Of a stretch of 64,000 nucleotides of DNA, positions 24,610 through 31,561 are shown in pieces. Under the pieces are notes generated by a model, which saw only the letters and a list, made by a program, of their open reading frames with translations, was not told where the DNA came from and ran no database searches. Each line of letters starts with the position of its first letter. The first letter of the stretch is position 1. The stretch comes from CAWGHZ01 sp963822575. Its GTDB lineage: Bacteria > Pseudomonadota > Alphaproteobacteria > MPNO01 > DASWLB01. Where the stretch lies: NCBI GenBank assembly GCA_963822575.1, contig CAWGHZ010000003.1, forward strand, positions 186,001 through 250,000, read 5' to 3'. A program made the translations under genes and the position numbers.

Positions 24610-24627
24610 ATGCAAGTATTGTGCCAA
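24610..24627 (-). promoter_or_regulatory. Sigma-54 (-24/-12) promoter of first PEP-CTERM gene
   Basis: Minus-strand sequence TTGGCACAATACTTGCAT matches TTGGCAC-N5-TTGCAT exactly. Transcription would begin near 24600, giving a leader of about 56 bases to the ATG at 24544. Confidence 0.85.
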
Positions 24628-24699
24628 CTTTTGCCTCCCTCCGAAAATGTCGCGGTTTCAACGCCTTGGCTTTCATTTGACGCGGACTTTCTGTGCGAC

Positions 24700-24758
24700 T
24701 GTCGGTAGATTTTACATTTTTCTCGGATCGCGCCCAAAATGTGTAAGATCTGCCGACA
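24700..24758 (-). promoter_or_regulatory. Paired upstream activator sites (inverted), 42 bp apart
   Basis: TGTCGGTAGATTTTACA (24700-24716) and, in the opposite orientation, TGTAAGATCTGCCGACA (24742-24758); the two differ at two of 17 positions. They begin 73 bases upstream of the sigma-54 element. The same pair, spacing and distance recur before the second PEP-CTERM gene. Confidence 0.8.
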
Positions 24759-24924
24759 CTCGATTGCGCAGTTATAACATGGTATTTGGAAGCCCGGCCG
24801 TAACTGGGTTGCTGAGACCCATAACTGGCAGTCGGCGCCGAAAAACCCTTGTGAATTGAGCCTTAATGACACTCCGGCCCGAAAGTGGAATGCACCCTCT
24901 GCTCCACCCAAACGAGATCAAGAC

Positions 24925-25194
24925 TAGGTGCGAACTCTAGGTGCTTGTCCATAAAAAAAGCCAATAAACATCGCTATTTCTGGCACTTCCCGGCCGTTAG
25001 GATTGGCCTCCCGTAAGCCACCCCGTGGAACTGGCATTTCTGACGGTCCGGCCGACACCCGCCTCGCTCGCGCCTTTTGCGGCTTTCGTTTTTGCGCGCT
25101 GCCGCGCGCGGGTGCGTGGATGCCCGGCACAAGGCCGGGCATGACGTTCTTTTGGTTGGTGATCCCTCGACCCAATTTCTCCGTTCGCCCTGAG
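24925..25194. repeat. Duplicated block R2, left copy
   Basis: 270 bases matching 27191-27460 at the same length. The part from about 25080 onward (GCGCGCTGCCGCGCGCGGGT, CCCGGCACAAGGCCGGGCAT) is virtually identical. It is the upstream flank of the first PEP-CTERM unit. Confidence 0.85.
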
Positions 25195-25225
25195 GAAGCG
25201 CCGTAGGCGCCGTCCCGAAGAGCAG

Positions 25226-25527
25226 GCGCGAGGCGCGGATTTCCTCGCCTTCGCGAGCACGATTTCAGAGGGGTTTTCTGCACCCCCTCATGGGGCCAGG
25301 ATCGCGAGCGGGAAGGGGATCGGCGCCGTCCGGTGCGGCCGGGCTACCCTCCCTCGCGCTAGCTTCGGCTGGCGGCCGGGCTTACGGGCAGCGACTGGCG
25401 TCCGACCGGGGGGGGGGGGTCGCGAGGGGCGGTTTCGGGGGTCGGGGTACCCCGTCGCCGTACCGGGTGCTCTACCCACCAGAAGCCCCGGCGAAGTGTT
25501 CCGAAAAATTTTCGAGAGGGCGCGGGA
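25226..25527. repeat. Duplicated block R1, right copy
   Basis: Matches 23586-23882 with scattered substitutions and small indels, including a run of about ten G at 25410-25420. Only about 30 bases separate it from the end of R2, so the two PEP-CTERM units lie head to tail. Confidence 0.85.
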
Positions 25528-25577
25528 GGGCCAAGGGCATAATCTCGCGAAACTCCACCGATCAAACGGGGGCAGAT

Positions 25578-25817
25578 ATGGACGACGGCGACCTCACTGC
25601 GGCAAAGGTCCCGCTCGCACGTTTGGAAACGAGGCCCGTTCGGAATGCGTGGCCGGACGAGGCCAAGGACTTCACTCCCTGGCTTGCGAAGCCACCCGAC
25701 CTTGCCCTGCTCGGCAAGACGCTCGGGCTGCCCCTTGAAGTCGAGGCGCAGGAGAAGGCCGTTGGCCCGGAGAAGCTCAGGACGCGCTGTGCCTCCGGCG
25801 CGCCCAGCCAAGGCTGA
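25578..25817 (+). pseudogene. N-terminal remnant of a DUF4268-type protein
   Basis: The frame MDDGDLTAAKVPLARLETRP runs into NAWPDEAKDFTPWLAKPPDL and LALLGKTLGLPLEVEAQEKAVGP, which resembles the conserved N-terminus of DUF4268/restriction-endonuclease-like proteins (WP-x-EA-x-DFTPWLA, LGLxLExEAxExxVGP). After about 60 residues the similarity stops, just where the frame runs into the antisense 3' end of the second PEP-CTERM gene at 25777. It therefore looks like a truncated fragment left at a recombination junction. The first unit lacks it. An intact 79-residue reading frame remains, so expression cannot be excluded. Confidence 0.55.
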
Positions 25818-26652
25818 CGAGGCCAAGGGCGAAAAGAGCGAGGGTGGCGGGCTCAGGCGCATCCGCTGGCAAGAAGCGATTGTTGACGACGAACGAACCC
25901 GGAGCGTTCACGGTTACTCCGTTTGGCAGGTTAAACAGGTCCATACCTGTTACGAAATCCAAACTGTTCGGGAATTCGACGCTGGCCGATCCTCCTTGCC
26001 CTACCTGTGTATTCACGAATAGGTCAAAGACAACCGTGGTTGGTGTCCCTAAAGCAACAGTTACTGTTGGCGATACCAAGACTCCTGGCGAAGCAAGTAC
26101 GTCGTCGCAGCTAACGTTGGGGACGATGAACTGATTTAAGCAAAATGTGTCCATGCCGTTTTGGTTGTTTATCTGTAAACGAAACAAACTGCTGCCAATG
26201 GTGACATCAGCCAATACACCGGCACTGCCGGCAAGGCTTGAGTTGATAGAGCCGCTGATTGCTATGTTAAGCGACACGGAAGCAATCGTGGCGCTCGGGT
26301 CCGTCGAGGTGAAGATGAAGTCATCCGAATAAGTGGCCTCAGCGTCGAAGGCGCCTTGACCTCCGCCGCCGTCGGCAGCCCTCGCAGCATGCGAGGCCAC
26401 CCCTACATGCCCGACATCGGCGCTCGCGAATCCATCGCTTTCGCCGAGGCTATTACCGCAGACTTCCTGAGCGCGAATCGGCGCTGCCGAATTTTGTCCG
26501 CCGGGCTCAAGGATTAGACAATCCCCGATGCTATTGTCGCTTGTTGGGAACGCGACTGCACTGAAAGTTGGCGACGCCTGAGCGCCGTCGGAGGTAGCAA
26601 CCGCGACGGCCACAGCAAGCGACGCGACGATCAGTTTTGAATGTAAGTTCAT
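25777..26652 (-). CDS. PEP-CTERM sorting domain-containing secreted protein
   Basis: 291 residues. Signal peptide MNLHSKLIVASLAVAVAVAT with cleavage probably after AQA near residue 26. The mature part is rich in Ser, Gly, Val and Asp, predicted beta, with four cysteines (near 44, 65, 171 and 181). The C-terminal DAPEPATLALFALGLVSLGW plus ARRRH is a PEP-CTERM signal almost identical to that of the gene at 23954, though the rest of the protein differs. Two sigma-54 elements lie upstream. Its 3' end abuts a DUF4268 remnant on the other strand. Presumed function: an exosortase-sorted surface or matrix protein. Confidence 0.9.
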   Translation of the reverse strand: MNLHSKLIVASLAVAVAVATSDGAQASPTFSAVAFPTSDNSIGDCLILEPGGQNSAAPIRAQEVCGNSLGESDGFASADVGHVGVASHAARAADGGGGQGAFDAEATYSDDFIFTSTDPSATIASVSLNIAISGSINSSLAGSAGVLADVTIGSSLFRLQINNQNGMDTFCLNQFIVPNVSCDDVLASPGVLVSPTVTVALGTPTTVVFDLFVNTQVGQGGSASVEFPNSLDFVTGMDLFNLPNGVTVNAPGSFVVNNRFLPADAPEPATLALFALGLVSLGWARRRHSAS

Positions 26653-26772
26653 TAATCGGCGCCTCTCTCGATATGGTCAGTGCCCTGACCGATGACCAAC
26701 TCAACACCACGTCGAATCGCTACAAATTGACATGCGTGAATGACCCTGTGGGGCTACAACTCAAGGAGCGAC

Positions 26773-26790
26773 CGGCAATTTTTGTGCCAA
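26773..26790 (-). promoter_or_regulatory. Second, gene-proximal sigma-54 element
   Basis: Minus-strand TTGGCACAAAAATTGCCG matches TGGCAC-N5-TTGC exactly. It lies 99 bases nearer the PEP-CTERM start than the main element and has no equivalent before the first gene. A transcript would start near 26762, about 110 bases before the ATG. Confidence 0.65.
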
Positions 26791-26871
26791 CTTCATAAAA
26801 ATGGTGCTTTCCTAAGAATTTTTTCCTGATATTCCCCAGATGGCCTGTTCGGCCTGTGGTTGCATCATGCC

Positions 26872-26889
26872 ATGCAAGTGGCGTGCCAA
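26872..26889 (-). promoter_or_regulatory. Sigma-54 (-24/-12) promoter of second PEP-CTERM gene
   Basis: Minus-strand TTGGCACGCCACTTGCAT is a perfect consensus. Its position relative to the activator sites (74 bases) equals that before the first PEP-CTERM gene, so this is the duplicated promoter. Confidence 0.85.
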
Positions 26890-26962
26890 CTTTCGACGCC
26901 ATCCGTAAATGTCTTAGTTTCAATAACTTGGCGTCATATTTTACAGGTGTATATTGTATAAA

Positions 26963-27021
26963 TGTCGGTTTATTTTACACTTTTTTCGTATCGCGCACAA
27001 AATATGTAAAATCTACCGACG
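26963..27021 (-). promoter_or_regulatory. Paired upstream activator sites (inverted), 42 bp apart
   Basis: TGTCGGTTTATTTTACA (26963-26979) and, reversed, TGTAAAATCTACCGACG (27005-27021). Start-to-start spacing is 42 bases, identical to the pair at 24700-24758. Confidence 0.8.
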
Positions 27022-27190
27022 CTCAATCAGACAGTTGTTGTGCGTTGTGCGAAAATCTCAGCCGTGATTGGGTTTGCTAGCACCTGTCACTGACCACCGA
27101 TGTCGAGAAATCTTTATGAGTTGGGCGTAAATGGTTTTTCGTGCGGAATGTTGGGCGCGTCCCCTGCTCCAACCACGCGACTTCACAAAT

Positions 27191-27460
27191 TAGGTGCAAA
27201 CGCTAGGTGCTAGGCCATCAAGAAACCCAATAAACACCGCTGTTTCTGGCACTTCCCGACCGCCCGGATGGGCCTCCGGTATCCTACCCCATCGAAACTG
27301 CATTTCTGATGCTCCCGCCGACGCCTGCCGCGCTCGCGCCATTTGCGGCTCTCGTTTTTGCGCGCTGCCGCGCGCGGGTGCGTGGATGCCCGGCACAAGG
27401 CCGGGCATGACGTTCTTTTGGTTGGTGATCCCTCGACCCAATTTCTCCGTTCGCCCTGAG
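27191..27460. repeat. Duplicated block R2, right copy
   Basis: 270 bases matching 24925-25194; see that entry. It runs directly into the REP-type element at 27448-27562. Confidence 0.85.
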
Positions 27461-27562
27461 TAGCCGGCCGAAGGCCGGTGTATCGAAGGGCGGGCGCGGC
27501 ACGATCTTGGGGCTTTGCCCCTCGATACGCGTCCGCTCCGCAGACGCTACTCAGGACGACCG
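27448..27562. repeat. REP-type inverted repeat (TTCGCCCTGAGTAGC family)
   Basis: CGTTCGCCCTGAGTAGC (27448-27464) and GCTACTCAGGACGACCG (27546-27562) are imperfect inverted ends enclosing GTATCGAAGGGC and CCTCGATACG. The same element occurs at 47570-47682, and a partial copy at the end of R2 (about 25180-25200). Dispersed palindromic elements of this sequence are common in proteobacteria. Confidence 0.75.
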
Positions 27563-27659
27563 GAATGGGTGGCGTTCAATCCGCCGGTCACGCACCTTTG
27601 CTTCCCGCCGCTTGGTTGCCATACTCGCTGGACGGATCACATCCGGCGAGGGTCGGACC

Positions 27660-28412
27660 ATGGCGAACATGACCGAGGGCGAGTGGCAGGCGCGGGTCGA
27701 TCTGGCGGCGCTCTACCGGCTGGTCGATCTCTATGGCTGGTCGGACCTTCTCGGCACGCACATCTCGCACCGCGTGCCGGGCGAGCCGGACCATTTCCTC
27801 CTCAACCCCTACGGGTTCCTGTGGGAGGAGATGACCGCCTCGATGCTCTTGAAGGTCGATCGGGACGGCAACGTCAAGTCGGAGAGCAACCACACGCCCA
27901 ACCCGGCGGGCGTCACCATCCATAGCGCGGTCCTCGGCGCGCGGCCCGACGTGACCTGCGCGATCCACGTCCACACCCAGGCGGGCGTCGGCGTCGCCAC
28001 GCAGAAGGACGGGCTTTTGCCGATCACCCAGCACGCGCTGCACGTGATCGCGCACGCCGGCTATTACGACTATGCCGGCATCGAGACCGACCCGGGCGAG
28101 CGCGACCGCATCGCCGCCGCAGTGGCCGATTACAATGTGCTGTTCCTGCGCAATCACGGCACCATCGCGATGGGCCGCACGCCGGGCGAGGCGTTCATGT
28201 GGTGCTATCGCGCCGAGCGCGCGTGCCGCGCGCAGCTCGCCATCCAGCAGGCCGGCGCCGAATTTGTGCCTCTGCCCGAAGCGGTGGTCGCGGAGACGAT
28301 CGAGCGCAACCGCTTCCTCAACTCGTCCGAGGGGTATCGGACCATCGGCGTCAACGAGTGGCCGGCGCTGCGGCGCAAGCTCGACCGGATCGATCCGAGC
28401 TACAAGACGTAG
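27660..28412 (+). CDS. Class II aldolase/adducin family protein
   Basis: 250 residues from the ATG at 27660. Metal-binding histidines lie in AIHVHTQAG near residues 101-109 and LRNHGT near 162-167, as in L-fuculose-phosphate aldolase. The catalytic Glu that follows PSS in classical aldolases is absent: the sequence is PNPAGVTIHS, as in adducin-like members, so aldol cleavage is doubtful. The clade is often annotated in aromatic or phthalate pathways. It is followed, convergently, by the hydrolase-ubiX pair. Substrate unknown. Confidence 0.9.
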   Translation: MANMTEGEWQARVDLAALYRLVDLYGWSDLLGTHISHRVPGEPDHFLLNPYGFLWEEMTASMLLKVDRDGNVKSESNHTPNPAGVTIHSAVLGARPDVTCAIHVHTQAGVGVATQKDGLLPITQHALHVIAHAGYYDYAGIETDPGERDRIAAAVADYNVLFLRNHGTIAMGRTPGEAFMWCYRAERACRAQLAIQQAGAEFVPLPEAVVAETIERNRFLNSSEGYRTIGVNEWPALRRKLDRIDPSYKT

Positions 28413-28418
28413 GGCGCG

Positions 28419-29135
28419 CTACGCCGCGGCCTCCGCCAGCAGAAGCGCGGCGAGGCCGGCGGGGTCGGTGACCATGGCGTCGTGGCCGGTCGGAAGGTCG
28501 TGGTAGCGCCAGGCGGGATCGGTCTCGAATCGCGCCTTGAACTGGTCGAACGAGCCCATCGGCCGGCCCGAGCAGTAGACGAAGGTGCGCGGCAGCGACT
28601 GCGCGGCGCCGGTCGGCGCGTCGAGCGGCTGGGTCATGGTCAGCAGCGGCTGGTCGACCACCCGCCGGGCGACCCAGGCGGCGTCGTCCGCATCGTCGAT
28701 CCCGAAAAAGGACGTGGTGCGCGACGGCACGCGGTTGCCCTCGGGCCGGGGCGGCGCCTCGCCGGCGGGGGCGGGGCGCGCGAGCGCCATCAGGCTCTGG
28801 CCATGCTCGGGCACGAACGCGTCGAGATAGACCAGCCGGCGGATTCGGCCCGCCGCGCGCTCGGCGACACCGGAGATCACCATGCCGGCATAGGAATGGC
28901 CGACCAGAACGAGGTCGGAAAGCTCCTCCGCTTCGATCAGCGCGACCACGTCGGCGACATGGTCGGCGAGCCCGATGTCGGGGTGGAACAGGTGCGCGCG
29001 GTCGCCGAGGCCGGTCAGCGTCGGCGCGAAGACCGCGTGGCCGGCGTCACGCAGCAGCGGCACGACGCGCGCCCAGCACCAGCCGCCGTGCCACGCGCCA
29101 TGGACCAGGACGATGGGCGGCTTGGCGGCGGGCAT
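28419..29135 (-). CDS. Alpha/beta hydrolase (MEKHLA/HNL-like esterase)
   Basis: 238 residues. The oxyanion region is IVLVHGAWHGGWCW near 8-21, the nucleophile elbow is GHSYAG (Ser near 80), an acid lies in the DAFVPEHG region, and the histidine is in LPTGHDAMV near the C-terminus. This set resembles the plant methylesterase/hydroxynitrile-lyase-like and salicylate-esterase-like group. It begins one base after the stop of ubiX, so the two are co-transcribed. Substrate unknown; no signal peptide, hence cytoplasmic. Confidence 0.9.
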   Translation of the reverse strand: MPAAKPPIVLVHGAWHGGWCWARVVPLLRDAGHAVFAPTLTGLGDRAHLFHPDIGLADHVADVVALIEAEELSDLVLVGHSYAGMVISGVAERAAGRIRRLVYLDAFVPEHGQSLMALARPAPAGEAPPRPEGNRVPSRTTSFFGIDDADDAAWVARRVVDQPLLTMTQPLDAPTGAAQSLPRTFVYCSGRPMGSFDQFKARFETDPAWRYHDLPTGHDAMVTDPAGLAALLLAEAAA

Positions 29136-29136
29136 C

Positions 29137-29754
29137 CTACTCGCCCGCGCCCTTGCCGCCGGCGATGGTCTGGCCGACGGCCGGCACGCCGCCCGATTCG
29201 CCCCAGCGCGGCGCGGCGTCGACCTCGATGTCGAACTGGTCGAGCATGCGCATGCAGGACTGGTCGACGATGTCCTGGAGCGTCACCGGCCGGTTGTAGA
29301 AGGCCGGCACCGGCGGGAACACCACGGCGCCGAGATGGGCAAGCTTGGCGAGGTTCTCGAGGTGGCCGGCGTGCAGCGGCGTCTCGCGGATCGCCAGCAC
29401 CAGCGTGCGGCGCTCCTTCAGCACCACGTCGGCGGCGCGGCTGATCAGATCGCCGGTGTTGCCGTTGGCGATGTTCGACATGGTCTTGATCGAGCACGGC
29501 GCGACGATCATGCCGCGCGAGCGGAACGAGCCGGACGAGATGGCGGCGCCCATGTTGCCCACGTCGTGCACCACGTGGGCGAGGTTCATCAGCCGCTCCG
29601 GCGGGTCGTCGTGCTCCATCTTGAGGGTGAGCTTGGCCGACCGGCTCATCACCAGGTGGATCTCGATGTCGGGCACGCTGCGCAGAAGCTCCATCAGCCG
29701 GCGGCCATAGACCGTCCCGGTCGCCCCGGTGATGCCGACGATGATCCGCTCCAT
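29137..29754 (-). CDS. ubiX: UbiX/Pad1 family flavin prenyltransferase
   Basis: 205 residues. UbiX joins a dimethylallyl group to FMN to make prenyl-FMN, the cofactor of UbiD-type decarboxylases. Characteristic segments: RIIVGITGATGTVYGRRLME near 3-22, the Ser-rich SSGSF near 73-77, the APCSIKTMSNIANG block near 85-98, DVVLKERRTLVLAIRETPLH near 108-127 and PPVPAFYNRP near 147-156. No ubiD is in the window. The gene is first in a two-gene unit with an alpha/beta hydrolase. Confidence 0.92.
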   Translation of the reverse strand: MERIIVGITGATGTVYGRRLMELLRSVPDIEIHLVMSRSAKLTLKMEHDDPPERLMNLAHVVHDVGNMGAAISSGSFRSRGMIVAPCSIKTMSNIANGNTGDLISRAADVVLKERRTLVLAIRETPLHAGHLENLAKLAHLGAVVFPPVPAFYNRPVTLQDIVDQSCMRMLDQFDIEVDAAPRWGESGGVPAVGQTIAGGKGAGE

Positions 29755-29941
29755 GCCGCTCTCGTGCCCCTTCCCGCGCCCGTCCGCCGGACGGCGGCCG
29801 AGGGTAAACCGGACCGTGCGCCGCCGGAACGCATTTTTTGGCCGCGTCGGGCGTTAACCTTGGCGCGAAGCAGGCTAACGCTTATTTAAACCTGACAGCC
29901 CCATATGCGGGCATATTTTCCGAGGGGGAGGACGACGCGCC

Positions 29942-30908
29942 ATGGCGCGATATCGATTGAGCCGCCGCGAGCTTCTGGCCGGGTTGGGCGGCGTCGTGGG
30001 TGCGGGGCTTGCGATCGGGCCCGTCCGGGCGGCGGCGCCCAAGCCCGCCGCGGCGCGCACCTTTCCCGACATCATCGGCGAGGTGAAGCACTATACGGCG
30101 AAGCAGCCGGACACGCTCTTGGACCTCGCTCGTGCCAACAATCTCGGCTATGTCGAGATCATCGCGGCCAATCCGGGGGTCGATCCCTGGATCCCGGTGG
30201 CGGGGACCGAGATCGTGCTGCCGACCGAGCACATCCTGCCCGACGCGCCGCGCCGGGGCATCGTGCTCAACCTGTCCGAGCTCAGGCTCTATTACTTCCC
30301 GGAGAAAGGGCCGGTCGAAATCCTACCCGATCGGCATCGGCGACGTCGGCTGGAAGACGCCGATCGGCACCACCAAGGTCGTGCGCAAGCAGAAGCACCC
30401 GACCTGGTATGTGCCGAAATCCATCATGGCCGACGATCCCGGCCACGCCGCCGTGGTGCCGCCCGGCCCGGACAACCCGCTCGGCGACTTCGCGATGTAT
30501 CTCAGCTGGCCGGCCTACCTGATCCATGGCACCAACAAGCCGGACGGAGTAGGACGGCGCGCGAGCCACGGCTGCGTGCGCCTCTACCCCGAGGCGATCG
30601 CGTCGCTGTTCCCGCGCGTCGCGATCGGTACGCCGGTGACGGTCGTGGACCAGCCGGCCAAGTTCGGCTGGCGCAAGGGCGAGCTGTGGGCCCAGCTCCA
30701 TCTCAGCCAGACGCAGGCGGCCGAGATCGAGGAGACCGGCAAGTTCACGCCGGCGCCCATCCCGGACCTCGCCTACCGCGCGATGGCGGCGGCCGGCCCG
30801 AGCAAGGACGAGATCGATTGGGCAAGGTTGAATGAGGCCGTCCAGAAGAGGAACGGCATCCCCTTCCGGGTGTTGCGCGCGCAGAGCGCGCAGACCTCGG
30901 CGCGCTAG
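29942..30908 (+). CDS. L,D-transpeptidase with LysM domain, frameshifted
   Basis: The N-terminal frame encodes a twin-arginine-like signal (LSRRELLAGLGGVVGAGLA) and a LysM-type peptidoglycan-binding segment near residues 50-95, then IVLNLSELRLYYFPEKG. The remainder, from YPIGIGDVGWKTPIGTT onward, is in the next frame and contains the YkuD signature IHGTNKP and SHGCVRLYPE with the catalytic Cys. Removing one base around 30319-30325 joins them into a normal ErfK/YbiS-type protein of about 321 residues. As the same kind of defect recurs in four other genes, a sequencing insertion is more likely than a true mutation. The enzyme would cross-link peptidoglycan in the periplasm. Confidence 0.88.
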
Positions 30909-30939
30909 GCCGGAGCCCGGCGCGCCGAGGGTCGCGAGA

Positions 30940-31227
30940 CTAGCGCTTGCGCAGACCGCGCGAGTAGATGCGGTCGACCTTGTCGCCCGCCATCTTGGCC
31001 TCGCGCGCCGCGGCCTCGGCCGAGGCGGCGGCCTGCTTGGCGGCGTCGGCAGCTTGCTGAGCGGAGGCGGCGGCCTGCTTGGCCTGGTCCTCCATCATCT
31101 GCATCTTCTGGTTCTGCTCCATGGCGGACTTATCCGCCATCGCCTTGTCGTTCCCCTGCATGTTCTCGCACCCGGCGGCCAACACGAGGGGCAGAGCCAC
31201 AACCATGAGGGTCTTGAGGAACTTCAT
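30940..31227 (-). CDS. Small alanine-rich outer-membrane lipoprotein (Lpp-like)
   Basis: 95 residues from the ATG at 31227, with AGGAG upstream. The signal MKFLKTLMVVALPLVLAAGC has a lipobox LAAGC, so Cys20 would be lipidated. The rest is a charged linker then a long alanine-rich heptad helix (QAKQAAASAQQAADAAKQAA), an alanine-zipper like Lpp/OprI, ending in YSRGLRKR. The basic C-terminus could contact or be joined to peptidoglycan. It sits tail-to-tail with the L,D-transpeptidase, an enzyme class that attaches such lipoproteins; a functional link is suggestive only. Confidence 0.85.
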   Translation of the reverse strand: MKFLKTLMVVALPLVLAAGCENMQGNDKAMADKSAMEQNQKMQMMEDQAKQAAASAQQAADAAKQAAASAEAAAREAKMAGDKVDRIYSRGLRKR

Positions 31228-31561
31228 TTTTTGTCTCCTTGCGTGCGAGAAACCCGCCTGGACCGCCAGCGGCCCCGGGCTCGGAATATCTTCCCGCGGG
31301 CCGGTTTCATACAGCAAACCGGGCATCCGCGCCAGAGGCTCCCCCGACGTACTACCCAACCTCCGACGGCCGCGATTCGCGCGGCGGCCGCCGACCAAAA
31401 GGGGAGCCGCCCGCCCTTTCTACACCGGTCGGGAGAATCAGCCAAGGAATTCAATGGCCGGGATGGCTCGCCCGCGCCCGGCCGCGCTATGCTGGGGGAT
31501 GCGTACGTCCGGCGCCATCCGGCGTTATCCCTACAAACCATCGTGAAAGCGGGGCTTTCCC
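31228..31561. other. Intergenic, divergent promoter region
   Basis: About 330 bases between the lipoprotein and manC, which are transcribed away from each other. It holds the AGGAG ribosome site of the lipoprotein. No RNA gene, sigma-54 element or clear repeat was seen. Confidence 0.5.

Larger units (their letters stand above)
24545..25577. other. Regulatory and repeat DNA between the two PEP-CTERM genes
   Basis: Contains, in order, the ribosome site, sigma-54 promoter and activator-site pair of the first PEP-CTERM gene, the R2 duplicated block (24925-25194) and the second R1 block (25226-25527). No protein-coding sequence is supported. Confidence 0.6.
26653..27659. other. Regulatory and repeat DNA upstream of second PEP-CTERM gene
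   Basis: Contains two sigma-54 elements, the activator-site pair at 26963-27021, the right R2 block (27191-27460) and a REP-type inverted repeat (27448-27562). It is noticeably AT-richer than the genome average between 26700 and 27130. No protein gene is supported. Confidence 0.6.

Noticed and set aside
23015..27659. An insertion sequence or prophage in the gene-poor accessory region
   Set aside because: No transposase, recombinase or phage protein is encoded. The repeats bracket PEP-CTERM genes instead.
29942..30908. Programmed ribosomal frameshift in the L,D-transpeptidase (and the other broken frames)
   Set aside because: No slippery heptamer with a downstream structure was apparent, and unrelated genes show the same +1 base. 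Assembly error is simpler.
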